A program made the position numbers and the translations under genes. 64,000 nt of DNA. Source: Cloacibacillus sp. An23. Its GTDB lineage: Bacteria; Synergistota; Synergistia; Synergistales; Synergistaceae. The stretch spans positions 124,001 to 188,000 of the forward strand of contig NZ_NFJQ01000006.1 of NCBI RefSeq assembly GCF_002159945.1, given 5' to 3'. The notes under the pieces were generated by a model, which was given only the letters and a program-made list of their open reading frames with translations, did no database searches and had not been told where the DNA came from. Positions 43,334-53,033 of this stretch are shown here, one piece after another (the stretch's first letter is position 1; every line of letters begins with the position of its first letter).

Positions 43334-44521
43334 CTACATCGCAGCCCTGTATATCTTCTCCATGTCCGGTGCGAAGAGCTTTTTCATCGTGCCTACGCCG
43401 CCCTCGAATTTCGATTCGCATTTCTCGGCCATTTCCTTCAGCTGCGCTTCGGTCGGCTCTATGCCGAGGCCGCGTATCGTCGTGGGCATTTTTATCTCGC
43501 GGTAGAAGTCTTCCATAGCGGCTATACCGGCGAGCGCCGTCTCTTCGTCCGTCGCTCGGCGCGCTACGCACATGACCTCTTCGGCGAATTTCGCGAAGCG
43601 CGCGGGGTTTTCCTTGTAGACGTATCTCGCCCAGCTTCCCCATACGGCGGCGAGGCCCGCGCCGTGCGCCACGTCGAAGATAGCGCCTATCTCGTGTTCG
43701 AGCTGGTGCGTCGCCCAGTCGCCTCCGTCCGTGCCGCAGCCGGTGAGGCCGTTGTGCGATAGACTGCCGGCCCACATGACTTCGGCGCGCGCGTCGTAGT
43801 CGCCGGGCTTTTCCATGAGTATGCGCGCGTTCCTCATCACCGTGCGCATGAGCGCCGCCGCCATGCCGTCGGTCAGCTCCATGTTCCCGCCGCCGCCGAA
43901 CCAGCGTTCCATCGTGTGCATGAGGATGTCCGTGCAGCCGCAGGCCGTCTGGTAGGCGGGCAGGGTCATTGTCAGCTCCGGGTTCATGACTGCGAATTTC
44001 GGGCGGCTGATGTCGTTGCCGTAGCCGCGCTTCGTTTCGGTCTCTTCGTTCGTGATCACCGACGAGGCGCTCATCTCGCTGCCCGCCGCGGAGATCGTCA
44101 GCACCGCGCCGACGGGCAGACAGGCGCGCGGAACCCGCGTGCGCGCGTAGAAGTCCCAGACGTCGCCGCGCTCTTCGTCGGCGGCCCCGTAGCCTATCGC
44201 CTTCGCCGAGTCTATAACGCTTCCGCCTCCTACGGCCAGTATGAAGTCCGCTCTTTCGCGGAGGCAGAGCTCTATCCCTTCGCGCACGAGCGAGAGACGC
44301 GGATTGGGCACGACGCCGCCTAGCTCGGCGAACCCGACGCCCGCTTCGCGCAGCGACTCGCGTATCCTGCCGAGCAGCCCCGTGCGTTCGGCGCTCCCGC
44401 CGCCGTAGTGGAGCAGGACTTTTTTGCAGCCGAGCTCCGCGACGAGCGCTCCAGTCTTGTTTTCCGCGCCGCGCCCGAATACTACCTTGGTCGGCGTGTA
44501 ATATGTGAAGTCTTCTATCAT
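43334..44521 (-). CDS. Iron-containing alcohol dehydrogenase (butanol dehydrogenase/YqhD-like)
   Basis: 395 residues from ATG 44521 (GAGGGGG upstream). DYTYYTPTKVVFG-type start (here FTYYTPTKVVFGRG), NAD(P) loop ILAVGGGSVIDSAKAI (~90-105), ISAAGSEMS, then metal ligands Asp in CGCTDILMHTMERWF, His in HQLEHEIG and in DVAHGAG. Reduces aldehydes to alcohols, often NADPH-linked. Single gene, convergent with the region to its left and divergent from the secreted protein at 44711. Physiological substrate unknown. Confidence 0.9.
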   Translation of the reverse strand: MIEDFTYYTPTKVVFGRGAENKTGALVAELGCKKVLLHYGGGSAERTGLLGRIRESLREAGVGFAELGGVVPNPRLSLVREGIELCLRERADFILAVGGGSVIDSAKAIGYGAADEERGDVWDFYARTRVPRACLPVGAVLTISAAGSEMSASSVITNEETETKRGYGNDISRPKFAVMNPELTMTLPAYQTACGCTDILMHTMERWFGGGGNMELTDGMAAALMRTVMRNARILMEKPGDYDARAEVMWAGSLSHNGLTGCGTDGGDWATHQLEHEIGAIFDVAHGAGLAAVWGSWARYVYKENPARFAKFAEEVMCVARRATDEETALAGIAAMEDFYREIKMPTTIRGLGIEPTEAQLKEMAEKCESKFEGGVGTMKKLFAPDMEKIYRAAM

Positions 44522-44710
44522 CGGAAAATTTCCCCCTCGCGCGGCAGCCGCGCAGAATTTTCGTGCTTTCGACAATTATACCGTGCGGGCGCGGAACCCG
44601 GCGCGCCGGTACGCGCGCGGCGTCGAAATTTCGCGCACGTCCCGCGCAAAGCGGGCGCGCTCTCCGTTATAATAGGGCGTGCCGGCAGCTTTGGAAGGGA
44701 GGCGCGCAGT

Positions 44711-46201
44711 GTGAAACGTTCTTGCAGATCATTGACGGCGGCTGTTTGTCTGGCTTTCTTGTCATTTATATCTCCGCGCGGCGCGGAGGCCGTCCGCATC
44801 ACGATAGACGTTCCGTCCATAACGGAGACGGTGCTCGAGTCGGGGCGCGACTTTTACGTCGCGGGGCGCGTGGACCGCGAAGGCGTACCGGCTTCGGAGA
44901 TGCCGCTCGACATCCGCGTCGAGGTGGCGGACGCGGGGGAGATGCGCGACGGCGTACGAAAGCCCGTGCGCGTAGTCGAGAGCCGCGTCTCGCCGGTCAG
45001 CGGCGTCACGCCCGAGCGCGACATATTCTTCGAATATCCGGGGATAGCGCCGTGGGCGGAACTGCCGCGCGAGGAGCTCGTTGCCTCGCCGCCGCCGGAG
45101 CTGATATTCCGCGCCGAGTCGCCCGAGTCGTTCCTCGACCCGCGCGTGAAGGCCGCGGTGACGGAGGAGCGCTACGCGGCGCTCGTGCAGGGCGGCGTGA
45201 CGAAGGAATATGACAGCGACTATGCCGAAATCTACGACAAAGACCTCGAATGGAACTATTACCGCGTCACTGTGAGCGCTCTTCACGAGGGGCGCGTCGT
45301 CGCGGAGGCCTACAAGGACGTGATGCTCGGCTCCGTGCCGGACAAGATTCTGACGCGCTTCTCGCCGCCCGAACATTTTGAGAAAGCCGCGGCTCTCGCG
45401 CGCGAGCGTGGCTGGCGGCTCTATCTCGACCCGTTCCCCGGCTACTGGAACGTCGGCCTCTCGGCGCCCTGCGAGATACCGCTGCGCTGGCGCGCGAACG
45501 ACGCGCTCGAATATTCGTCTGGCTTCGTCCACACTATAATCTACAACATCTCGGAGCGGAGCACGTCGCAGAGCGTCGAGCTCGGGCGCATGGCTTTCGA
45601 CGGGCGCATGTTCCGCGACGACGAGGTTGTTTTTTATGTCTACGACATAGGCGAGCCGTCTCTGGCTTACGAAGGACGCAAGGGCGAGGAACTGCGCCGC
45701 GAGGGCGAGATAACGCGCCTCGGCGAAGGAGAGCGGCTTCGCTTCGCGCGCGCCGAGCTCGGCGAAAGGCCGGATAAATATTTCCCGCGCGGGAACGCGG
45801 GGCGCGTGGACTGGAACGTCTACAACTCCGTGGCGCTCCGTCCCGGCGAGGCTGTGACGCTCTACGGAGCCGTGACGCCGGTACAGCCGATGCTCTCCGA
45901 GGTCGAGCCGAACGGCGACGGCACGTACACGGTGAAGAACAGAATAGCGAAAATCCGCCTGCGCGCCGAGGAAATCAGCCGCGGCGAGGTGATTGCCGAC
46001 GAATTCCCCGTCGGCCTCGAACGCTTCTACGACGAGTCGAAGCCGGACGAAGGTTCGCCCTCGATATACGAATTCCGCCGCACGCTGCGGCTGCCGAAAC
46101 GCGAGGGAAAGAGCCTCTACACAGTGACGGCGCAGGGATTCGACGTCCGCGGCGAGCCCGTCGAGGGGACGGAGACGATTTTCTATCTCTGGGTGCGATG
46201 A
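44711..46201 (+). CDS. Secreted protein of unknown function, 496 aa
   Basis: GTG start at 44711 after GGAAGGGAGG; the longer upstream frame overlaps the divergent dehydrogenase and is rejected. Signal peptide ~1-25 (VKRSCRSLTAAVCLAFLSFIS, cleavage near AEA). No transmembrane segment after that. The mature part is beta-rich, with repeated mentions of IDVPSITETVLESGRDFYV and VALRPGEAVTLYG; the N-terminal part could be an Ig-like fold. High-GC host composition. No family recognised. Confidence 0.75.
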   Translation: MKRSCRSLTAAVCLAFLSFISPRGAEAVRITIDVPSITETVLESGRDFYVAGRVDREGVPASEMPLDIRVEVADAGEMRDGVRKPVRVVESRVSPVSGVTPERDIFFEYPGIAPWAELPREELVASPPPELIFRAESPESFLDPRVKAAVTEERYAALVQGGVTKEYDSDYAEIYDKDLEWNYYRVTVSALHEGRVVAEAYKDVMLGSVPDKILTRFSPPEHFEKAAALARERGWRLYLDPFPGYWNVGLSAPCEIPLRWRANDALEYSSGFVHTIIYNISERSTSQSVELGRMAFDGRMFRDDEVVFYVYDIGEPSLAYEGRKGEELRREGEITRLGEGERLRFARAELGERPDKYFPRGNAGRVDWNVYNSVALRPGEAVTLYGAVTPVQPMLSEVEPNGDGTYTVKNRIAKIRLRAEEISRGEVIADEFPVGLERFYDESKPDEGSPSIYEFRRTLRLPKREGKSLYTVTAQGFDVRGEPVEGTETIFYLWVR

Positions 46202-46273
46202 AGGGACAAATGCAAAAAATAAAAAATATCTGAAATTTGGAAAAACGGATTTATGTAAGCCAACTGACTGTAA

Positions 46274-46307
46274 AAAAGCGGGGCCACCGTCAGGCGGCTC
46301 CGCTTTT
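46274..46307. terminator. Bidirectional terminator
   Basis: AAAAGCGGGGCC (46274-46285) / GGCTCCGCTTTT (46296-46307), 12 bp with one G-U, A-run on one side and T-run on the other; serves the secreted protein and the leftward otnKC operon. Confidence 0.85.
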
Positions 46308-46331
46308 CTGCGTTGCTGGATTTTTTCGCGT

Positions 46332-46919
46332 TTACGCGCCTTTGCGCAGCATCCAGGCTATTTTAGCGCTTTCTTCGAGCTCTTCGAGCGAATAGAAGGC
46401 GTCCATCAGGTTTTTGCCCGGGACTACGGCTCCGTGCTGCTTCAGCAGGTAGCCGCCGCTCTTGTCCACACAGCGCTCGAAGGCGTCGAATAGCGCCTGC
46501 GAGCCGGGCTGCTCGTAAGGCACCGCGCCTACCGTGCCGAGCTTCATCTTGAGATACGGCGTGTGGTGCGGTATCACGTCCGTCTCGTCCTCGGCCGGAA
46601 CGAAGCTCCACAGCACTGCGTAAGTGCCGTGCGTGTGTATGACGGCCTGCGCCTCGGGGCGGTGCTTATAGACGCAGAGGTGCAGCGGCCACTCCTTGCT
46701 CGGCTTGTTGTCGGAGAGGATTTTTCCGTCCATGTCCATGACGGCGAACTGTTCCTCCGTCAGCGAGCCGAAGCAGCTTCCGCTCTTCGTTATGTACATC
46801 CTGCCGTCGTGCAGGAAGCTCATGTTCGCCGACGAGCCGGAGGTCTTGTTGCGGTCGAACAGGCTCCTGCCTATCCATATCGCGTCGCGCAGTTTTTTCG
46901 CAAGCTCTTCCATATTCAT
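46332..46919 (-). CDS. otnC: Class II aldolase/adducin-family enzyme, probable 3-oxo-tetronate 4-phosphate decarboxylase
   Basis: 195 residues. Class II aldolase signature: SGSSANMSF (~27-35), ITKSGSCFG, zinc ligands HTHGTYAVLW (His93/95 region), and LLKQHGAV (third His, ~157). Length and pairing with an OtnK-type kinase (4-bp ATGA overlap at 46916-46919) point to OtnC, which decarboxylates the phosphorylated 3-oxo acid to a triose phosphate. Alternative: a fuculose-phosphate-type aldolase. Downstream of the sigma-54 promoter at 48218-48232. Confidence 0.82.
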   Translation of the reverse strand: MNMEELAKKLRDAIWIGRSLFDRNKTSGSSANMSFLHDGRMYITKSGSCFGSLTEEQFAVMDMDGKILSDNKPSKEWPLHLCVYKHRPEAQAVIHTHGTYAVLWSFVPAEDETDVIPHHTPYLKMKLGTVGAVPYEQPGSQALFDAFERCVDKSGGYLLKQHGAVVPGKNLMDAFYSLEELEESAKIAWMLRKGA

Positions 46920-48172
46920 TCTTCCTTTCCGGTCATGCGCAGGGCGCGCTCGAAGAAGTCCTCCTGGCCGAAGTTGCCGGATTTCAGCACGAGGCGCACG
47001 TCCGGCACTCCGTAGGGCGTCATCACGGGCACGCCGGGCGCGACGCTGTGCCCTATGTGGAAGGCCGAGAAGCCGAGGCCGCGCGTGACGGCTCCCGAAG
47101 TCTCGCCGCCCGCGACGATTATCCTCCTGTATCCGGCATTGAGCGCGCGCTTTGCAAGCTCCGCCATCGTGTTCTCGAGCAGAGAGGCGACGGCCTCCTG
47201 TCCGAACGTCTGCGCCTCCTTCACGTTGTCGCTCGTGTCGGAGCTGTATATGAGCGTCGGCACGTCCGGCTCCGCCGCGGCGAACTTCCAGATATTCTCT
47301 ATATTATCGCGCCCCTCGAGCATCGCCACAGGGTCCACTTTGTAGGAGCGCCCGCCGTTTTCAATGAAGTGTTTTATCTGTCCGAGCGTGGCCTTCGAGC
47401 AGCTTCCCGCTAAAAGTATCGCGCGCCCGTCCGTGCCGTGGACGTGCGACGGCGCGTAACGGCCGTCCTTCGAGGCTATCTTCGCGAGCGGCTCGAGAAT
47501 CCCGCTGCCGCCCGTGAGAAGCGCAAGCCCGCCGAAAAGCCCGGCGATACGCTCGCCGTCCTCGTCCGTCTCGTGGTCCGGTATGACGTAGAAATGTTCG
47601 CGCCCTTCGCCGAATTTTTTGATTTTCTCGTAAATCTCAGCGTCCGGCAGCGCGAGCTCGTCTTTGTGCAGCTCCATGCACCCGTAGCGGCTCTGCGGGC
47701 GCATCAGCTCCGCTATGCGGCTGTCCCACATCGGGGTCAGCGGGTGGTTCTTCATGTGGCTTTCGTCGAGCGGCACGCCGTTCACGTAAAGACGCCCCTG
47801 CGAGACAGTCCTGCCGTTCGCGGGCAGGCCGGGGCAGAGCACTGTGTAGCGCGTGCCTAGATATTCCATCGCGGCGTCGGCTATCGGCCCGATGTTGCCC
47901 TGCGGTGTCGAGTCGAATGTCGAGCAGTATTTTATATAGAACTGTTTCGCGCCGCGGGCCTCGAGCCATTTCAGCGCGGCGAGAGAATCGCTCACGGCGG
48001 CCTCCTTCTCCTGAGTGCGCGACTTGAGCGCTATGACGACGGCCTCCGTCTCGCGCGGCTCATGTTCCGGCACGCCGTTCGTGAGCAGCACGGACATCCC
48101 GCCCTTCGCGAGGAACGACGCGGCGTCGCTCGCTCCCGTGAAGTCGTCCGCGACGCATCCTAAGGTCGGCAT
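46916..48172 (-). CDS. otnK: Four-carbon acid sugar kinase (OtnK/DtnK family)
   Basis: 418 residues from ATG 48172 (GGAGG at 10 nt; the GTG nearer the RBS is too close). N-terminal four-carbon acid sugar kinase domain: GCVADDFTGASDAA at the start, KYCSTFDSTPQGNIGP (~88-103), CPGLPANGRTV. C-terminal nucleotide-binding domain: LLAGSCSKAT, VAGGETSGAV (ATP loop, ~360) and APGVPVM. Phosphorylates 3-oxo-tetronate or D-threonate/erythronate; the paired otnC favours 3-oxo-tetronate. Confidence 0.88.
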   Translation of the reverse strand: MPTLGCVADDFTGASDAASFLAKGGMSVLLTNGVPEHEPRETEAVVIALKSRTQEKEAAVSDSLAALKWLEARGAKQFYIKYCSTFDSTPQGNIGPIADAAMEYLGTRYTVLCPGLPANGRTVSQGRLYVNGVPLDESHMKNHPLTPMWDSRIAELMRPQSRYGCMELHKDELALPDAEIYEKIKKFGEGREHFYVIPDHETDEDGERIAGLFGGLALLTGGSGILEPLAKIASKDGRYAPSHVHGTDGRAILLAGSCSKATLGQIKHFIENGGRSYKVDPVAMLEGRDNIENIWKFAAAEPDVPTLIYSSDTSDNVKEAQTFGQEAVASLLENTMAELAKRALNAGYRRIIVAGGETSGAVTRGLGFSAFHIGHSVAPGVPVMTPYGVPDVRLVLKSGNFGQEDFFERALRMTGKEE

Positions 48173-48217
48173 GATGATCACTCCTCCGTAAAATTTCCCT
48201 TTCTGCTTTTAATAATA

Positions 48218-48232
48218 GCAAATTGAATGCCA
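48218..48232 (-). promoter_or_regulatory. Sigma-54 (-24/-12) promoter of otnKC
   Basis: Minus strand TGGCATTCAATTTGC: -24 TGGCA and -12 TTGC at the required 10-bp GG-GC spacing, ~45 bp before the otnK start. Confidence 0.8.
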
Positions 48233-48288
48233 CCGCGCCCGCGCGTCCGCGCACGGCCGCGGCGGAAATTTACGGTTCGCCGGCGTAA

Positions 48289-48330
48289 GTGTTGCATTTG
48301 ATTGACACGTATGTTGCAATGTTGTAACAT
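48289..48330. promoter_or_regulatory. Enhancer sites of the PrpR-like activator
   Basis: GTGTTGCAT (48289-48297) and the near-palindrome ATGTTGCAA-TG-TTGTAACAT (48311-48330), 80-125 bp upstream of the predicted otnK start of transcription and just upstream of the activator gene. The same half-site recurs as an inverted pair at 57709-57739. Confidence 0.7.
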
Positions 48331-48380
48331 CGGCGCATCAGTTAGCGATACAGAGACTTAAAGTTAAGGAGAGAACCGTC

Positions 48381-50288
48381 ATGCGCATACTTTTCATCTC
48401 CCCGTACCCCGAACTGCGAGACACGGTGGAACGCGTCTTTATGAATCACCCGAAGCGGCGCGAGATAGACATGGAGGTGCGTATAATGACCGTCGATCAG
48501 GTCTCAGCGAAGGACGTGGACGCATACGACGTCGTCATCGCGCGCGGCCTGACGGCGAAGCGCGTGCGCTCCATACTGCCGCAGCTCCCGTTCGTAGACC
48601 TCACCATCTCGGGCTACGACGTGATACGCACTCTCGCCGAGTGCCGCCGCGACTTCGGCGCGAAGCGCGTCGCTATATGCGGCTTCTACGAGAAGATACG
48701 CGAGACCGCGAACATCTGCAAGCTGCTGGACTGCGATATATTTTTCTACCCCGCAGAGACTTACGCGGAGCTTGAAAAAAGTATAGACAGGGCGGAGGCG
48801 GACGGATGCGACGCGCTCATAGGAGGATTCTCCGCGGTAGGACTCGCAAGCGCCCGCGGCATAAAATGCCGTCTGATACGCGCGGGCGAGGACGCCATAG
48901 TCCACGCGATAAACGTCGCGGTCGAGACCGTGGAACAGATAAAGCACGAGCGCGTGGTCGCGGAGCTCTACAAAACCGTCATATATACGTCGAAGGACGG
49001 CGTGCTCTACGTGGACGCGGACGGCGTCATCCAGGTGCGCAACCACGTCGTTAAGGACATGAACCGCGGCGCGAGCCTGCTGCACCGGCAGCTCAAGCCG
49101 TCGCTGCCGTACCTCTGCGCCCCGTTCATGGACGTTCTGCTCAGCGGGCAGGGCATAGAGGGGCGCGTCATCACGATTCCCTCGACGGGGATAACCGTAT
49201 CGGCGTCTCTCGCGCCGGTCAGGGTGGGCGGCCTCATATCGGGCGTCGTGATAACGCTGTCCGACATCACCGACATACAGCGCCTAGAGAGCCAGATACG
49301 CCGCAGCCTCAACGAGAAGGGGCTCGTCGCGAAGTACAACTTCGGCGACATCGTACACGAGAGCGAAGTAATAGAGCGCGCCATAGCGACGGCGCAACGC
49401 TACGCGGCGTCCGACTCGAACATCATCATCGTCGGCGAGACCGGCACGGGCAAGGAGCTTTTCGCGCAGAGCATCCACAACGCGAGCGCGCGCCGCAAGG
49501 GGCCCTTCGTCGCAGTCAACTGCGCGGCGCTTCCTGAAAACCTGCTCGAGAGCGAGCTCTTCGGCTACGTCGAAGGCGCTTTCACCGGCACCAAAAAGGG
49601 CGGCAAGATGGGGCTCTTCGAGCTTGCGCACGAAGGGACGCTGTTTCTCGACGAAATAAGCGAAATCTCGCTCTCATTGCAGAGCAAGCTGCTGCGCGTG
49701 CTCCAGGAGCGCGAAGTGCGGCGCGTCGGCGACACGAAGGTCATCTCCGTCAACGTGCGCATAATCTCCGCGACCAACAAGAGCATATCTCGGCTCGCCA
49801 AGGAAGGGCTCTTCCGCAGCGACCTCATGTACAGGCTCGACGTGCTGCGCCTCTTCCTTCCGCCGCTGCGCGAGCGCGGGCGCGACGCGGAGGTAGTCTT
49901 CGCGCACCTGCTGAAGCGCCTCGGCGCTGTCTCCGGCGCGCGCTGCCCCGAGATAGCGCCGTCGGCGCTCGAAGCGCTTGGCGGCTACCCCTTCGCCGGC
50001 AACATACGCGAGCTGCGCAACATAGTCGAGCGCGCGGCCGTCCTCTGCGCTGACGGCGTGATAACGAAGGCCGGCGTGCTGAGCGCGCTCTACCCGAAGG
50101 ACATGGAGCCTGAGCCGGCGCGCCCCATTCACGCCGCGCCGGAGGCGGAGGACGGAGCCCGCGGGGAAAGGGCCGAGGTGGAGCGCGCGCTCGCCGAGTG
50201 CGGCGGCAACAGGAGCCGCGCCGCGAAGCAGCTCGGCATAGACCGCTCTACGCTCTGGCGGAAAATCAAAAAATACGGGATAAAATAA
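48381..50288 (+). CDS. PrpR-type sigma-54 enhancer-binding activator
   Basis: 635 residues. PrpR_N receptor domain ~1-185 ([39 protein letters not shown]). A PAS-like domain spans ~200-310. The AAA+ domain (~325-560) has Walker A GETGTGKE, the sigma-54 contact loop [15 protein letters not shown], Walker B GTLFLDEI and the arginine finger region. A Fis-type HTH closes the protein ([20 protein letters not shown]). It should bind TGTTGCA sites and open the three local -24/-12 promoters in response to a small metabolite. Divergent from otnK. PrpR relatives sense 2-methylcitrate; here the ligand is probably a sugar acid or its derivative. Confidence 0.9.
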   Translation: MRILFISPYPELRDTVERVFMNHPKRREIDMEVRIMTVDQVSAKDVDAYDVVIARGLTAKRVRSILPQLPFVDLTISGYDVIRTLAECRRDFGAKRVAICGFYEKIRETANICKLLDCDIFFYPAETYAELEKSIDRAEADGCDALIGGFSAVGLASARGIKCRLIRAGEDAIVHAINVAVETVEQIKHERVVAELYKTVIYTSKDGVLYVDADGVIQVRNHVVKDMNRGASLLHRQLKPSLPYLCAPFMDVLLSGQGIEGRVITIPSTGITVSASLAPVRVGGLISGVVITLSDITDIQRLESQIRRSLNEKGLVAKYNFGDIVHESEVIERAIATAQRYAASDSNIIIVGETGTGKELFAQSIHNASARRKGPFVAVNCAALPENLLESELFGYVEGAFTGTKKGGKMGLFELAHEGTLFLDEISEISLSLQSKLLRVLQEREVRRVGDTKVISVNVRIISATNKSISRLAKEGLFRSDLMYRLDVLRLFLPPLRERGRDAEVVFAHLLKRLGAVSGARCPEIAPSALEALGGYPFAGNIRELRNIVERAAVLCADGVITKAGVLSALYPKDMEPEPARPIHAAPEAEDGARGERAEVERALAECGGNRSRAAKQLGIDRSTLWRKIKKYGIK

Positions 50289-50305
50289 AATTTTTATGAG
50301 GAGAT

Positions 50306-50320
50306 TGGCACGCAATTTGC
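50306..50320 (+). promoter_or_regulatory. Sigma-54 (-24/-12) promoter of gntP
   Basis: TGGCACGCAATTTGC, an excellent match, in the 78-bp gap between the activator and the permease. No TGTTGCA enhancer was found nearby. Confidence 0.85.
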
Positions 50321-50366
50321 TTTTAAGATAAACGGGTTTTTTAATTCACAGTAGGAGGGCCTGTTT

Positions 50367-51692
50367 ATGGCAACTGGTTATGTATTAGCGGTTTTTGCGA
50401 TCGTTATCGTGCTGATGATTGTGCTTATCTCCAAGTACAAGCTGCACGCGGGATTCGGCATCCTGATCGCGGCGATAGTCCTCGCCATCGGTCTCGGAAC
50501 GCCGTGGGAGAAAATCGAAGGGACCATCAACAGCGGGTTCGCTGGCACGATTAAAAGCGTCGCGATAGTCATCTTCCTAGGCTGCACGATGGGCACCGTT
50601 CTTGAAAAGACGGGAGCCGCCGTACGCATCACGAAGTGGGCCATCAAAATCTGCGGCGAAAAGAATATCATATGGGGAATCGCGCTCGCGTCCTTCATCC
50701 TCGGTATTCCTATCTGGGCCGACACCGTAGTCATACTTCTTATACCGATAGTCTCCCTGCTCGCCTATGAGACGAAGAAATCCATGATGAGCTACGGTAC
50801 CGCGCTTTACATGGGCGCGCTCATCACCGCCTCGCTCGTTCCGCCCACGCCCGGCCCCGTTTCCGCCGCGGCGCTTCTCGGCGTGCCCATCGGCGAAGCG
50901 ATAATCTGGGGCATCATCGTAGCCATCCCGAGCACCATCGCCGCGACGCTCTACTGCATCACGCTCAAGACCCCCGTCGCGCCTAAGGAAGAGTTCATCA
51001 AATCCGCGCGCGATTCCGAGCACATGGAGCTGCCTTCGCTCGGCACGTCGCTCATGCCTATACTCTTCCCGCTCTTCCTCATACTCTGCAACACGGTAAC
51101 CTCCGTCATAGCACCCAAGACGCCGGTCGCGAACTTCATGTCCTTCATAGGCAGCCCGCTCGCGGCGCTCCTCACCGGATGCATCCTCTCGCTCGTCCTC
51201 ACGGGCAAAGAGTGGAAGACTAAGAAAGTCCTCAGCAACTGGGTAGACGAAGGCATCAACGCCGCGGCTATGCCGATAATCGTCACCGGTATGGGCGGCG
51301 CGCTCGCGGTATTCGTCAAGAACTCCGGCGTCGCCGACCAGATAGGCCAGCTCATAGTCGCTTCGCCATTCCCGCCCATCATCGTCCCGGTGATACTCGC
51401 GGCCATCATCCACATGGTCACCGGCTCCAACGCTCTCGGCGTCATGACGGCGGCGGCGCTCGTCCAGCCGATGCTTGACTCGCTCGGCGTCTCGCCGGTC
51501 GCGGCCTTCCTCGCCTGCGGCACCGGCGCGCTCATGTTCAAGCACGCGAACTCGAGCGGATTCTGGGTCACGGTCTCTATGTCCAACATGGACGTCAACC
51601 AGGGCATCCGCGCCGTCGGCGGCGGCTCGACCGTTGCCGGCTTCACGGGCGCGCTCGTGACCTGCGTGCTCTACATGCTCGGAATCATCTAA
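50367..51692 (+). CDS. GntP-family sugar-acid permease
   Basis: 441 residues; RBS GTAGGAGG before ATG 50367. About 12 helices. GntP family pattern: GFGILIAAIVLAIGLGTPWEKI, SGFAGTIKSVAIVIFLGCTMG (~50-75), LVPPTPGPVSAAALLGVP (~152-170), GMGGALAVFVKNSGV, ITGSNALGVMTAAA-like VTGSNALGVM, and SGFWV. Imports gluconate-like acids; a four-carbon sugar acid fits the otnKC neighbours. Transcribed from the sigma-54 promoter at 50306. Confidence 0.92.
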   Translation: MATGYVLAVFAIVIVLMIVLISKYKLHAGFGILIAAIVLAIGLGTPWEKIEGTINSGFAGTIKSVAIVIFLGCTMGTVLEKTGAAVRITKWAIKICGEKNIIWGIALASFILGIPIWADTVVILLIPIVSLLAYETKKSMMSYGTALYMGALITASLVPPTPGPVSAAALLGVPIGEAIIWGIIVAIPSTIAATLYCITLKTPVAPKEEFIKSARDSEHMELPSLGTSLMPILFPLFLILCNTVTSVIAPKTPVANFMSFIGSPLAALLTGCILSLVLTGKEWKTKKVLSNWVDEGINAAAMPIIVTGMGGALAVFVKNSGVADQIGQLIVASPFPPIIVPVILAAIIHMVTGSNALGVMTAAALVQPMLDSLGVSPVAAFLACGTGALMFKHANSSGFWVTVSMSNMDVNQGIRAVGGGSTVAGFTGALVTCVLYMLGII

Positions 51693-51704
51693 ACCACTCA
51701 GGCT

Positions 51705-51741
51705 CCGCCGCTCCGGCACGTCTCGGGGCGGCGGTCTTTTT
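51705..51741 (+). terminator. Terminator after gntP
   Basis: CCGCCGCTCC ... GGGGCGGCGG stem with small mismatch, followed by TCTTTTT. Readthrough to the dehydrogenase 43 bp on is possible. Confidence 0.75.
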
Positions 51742-51784
51742 CAGTTGAGACGAATCACGGAAATTTTGCAAAGGAGCGGAAACA

Positions 51785-52774
51785 ATGGAAAAATTCGTAA
51801 CAAAGGCCGCGCGCCTCAACGGCCCCTACGACATCGAGCTTATTGAAAGAGAGCTCGTCTGCGGGGAGGACGACATAATAGTCAAGAACCACCTCATGGG
51901 CATCTGCGGCTCCGACAAGAGCTTCTACCGCGGACACATGCCGCCTCAGACGGCGGAGTTCCGCCAGCCGCCGGAGTTCCCGTTCCTGCTGGGCCACGAG
52001 AGCGGCGGCACCGTCGTCGCGGTGGGCAGCCGCGTCAGCGACTACAAGGTAGGCGACAAGGTCATGGCCTTCGGCTGGAACAACAACTTCGCCGAATACT
52101 TCAAGGCCAAGTCCTTCCAGCTCCAGCCGGTGCCCTACGATCTCGACATGGACATCGCCGGCCTCGGGGAGCCGACCGCCTGCGCCATGTACTCGGGCCT
52201 CAACAGCGGCGTGCAGCTCGGCGACTACGTCGTAGTCATGGGCGCGGGCTACGCGGGACAGATAATCGCGCAGTGCTCGAAGCTCAAGGGAGCATACAAG
52301 GTCATCATGGTGGACGTGCTCGAGGGCAAGCTCGAGCTCGCCAAGAGCCTCGGCGTGGACATCACCATCAACAGCAAAGAGGAAGACCCCGTCGCCAAGG
52401 TCAAGGAAATCACGAACGGCAGGGGAGCCGACGTTGTGGTGGAGGCCGCCGGCACCGAGGAATCCTTCAACGCCGCGAGCGCGCTCATCAAGCACAACGG
52501 CAAGTTCGTCTTCTACAGCTGGGTGACGACCCCCGTGAAGCTCAACATCAGCCGCTGGCACGACGACGGCCTCGAGTTCGTCAACACATGCCTCGTCCAC
52601 CACACGTGGCAGCAGCGCTACGTCTGGGTGCCAGACACCATGCGCCCGATAGCGCAGGGCCTAGTCAAGATAAAGCCGCTCATCACGCACGAGTTCAAGC
52701 TCGACGACATCAAGGCCGGCTTCGAAATGGCCGACAAGAACGACGCCGCGATAAAGATAGTCTTCCGCCCGTAA
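51785..52774 (+). CDS. Zinc-type MDR-family dehydrogenase
   Basis: 329 residues; RBS AAAGGAGCGG before ATG 51785. GroES-like catalytic domain: zinc-ligand Cys in GICGSDKSFYRG (~40), GHESGGTVVAVG (~75-86), then GEPTACAMYS (~128). Rossmann NAD loop VVMGAGYAGQIIAQ (~148-160). The structural four-Cys zinc lobe is missing, giving a shorter protein like sorbitol/threonine-dehydrogenase relatives. By position it may oxidise the imported sugar acid to the keto-acid used by OtnK. Confidence 0.85.
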   Translation: MEKFVTKAARLNGPYDIELIERELVCGEDDIIVKNHLMGICGSDKSFYRGHMPPQTAEFRQPPEFPFLLGHESGGTVVAVGSRVSDYKVGDKVMAFGWNNNFAEYFKAKSFQLQPVPYDLDMDIAGLGEPTACAMYSGLNSGVQLGDYVVVMGAGYAGQIIAQCSKLKGAYKVIMVDVLEGKLELAKSLGVDITINSKEEDPVAKVKEITNGRGADVVVEAAGTEESFNAASALIKHNGKFVFYSWVTTPVKLNISRWHDDGLEFVNTCLVHHTWQQRYVWVPDTMRPIAQGLVKIKPLITHEFKLDDIKAGFEMADKNDAAIKIVFRP

Positions 52775-52804
52775 CGGCGCGGCGTGATTTAAGAGAGTAA
52801 ACGT

Positions 52805-52849
52805 AAAGAGCCGCCCCTCGCGGAAAATCAGCGCGAGGCGGCTCTTTTG
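52805..52849 (+). terminator. Strong intrinsic terminator
   Basis: AAAGAGCCGCC-CCTCGCG ... CGCGAGG-CGGCTCTTTT, a stem of ~17 bp with one bulge, then TTTT. Confidence 0.9.
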
Positions 52850-53033
52850 CGCGCGGTCATAACCCGCGCCGCCTTGCGCGTGCCGCGGTGATAAGCGCAG
52901 GGGAAGGAGCATACGCGCGAGGCGAAACGGAAAAGTGAAAAAATTTCGCACACGCGGCGGGAACGGCGAACATTTGCGGCGGTTATGCTGTAGAATGGAG
53001 AACTGCAATAGCCTGAAAAGGAGGAAGGAATAC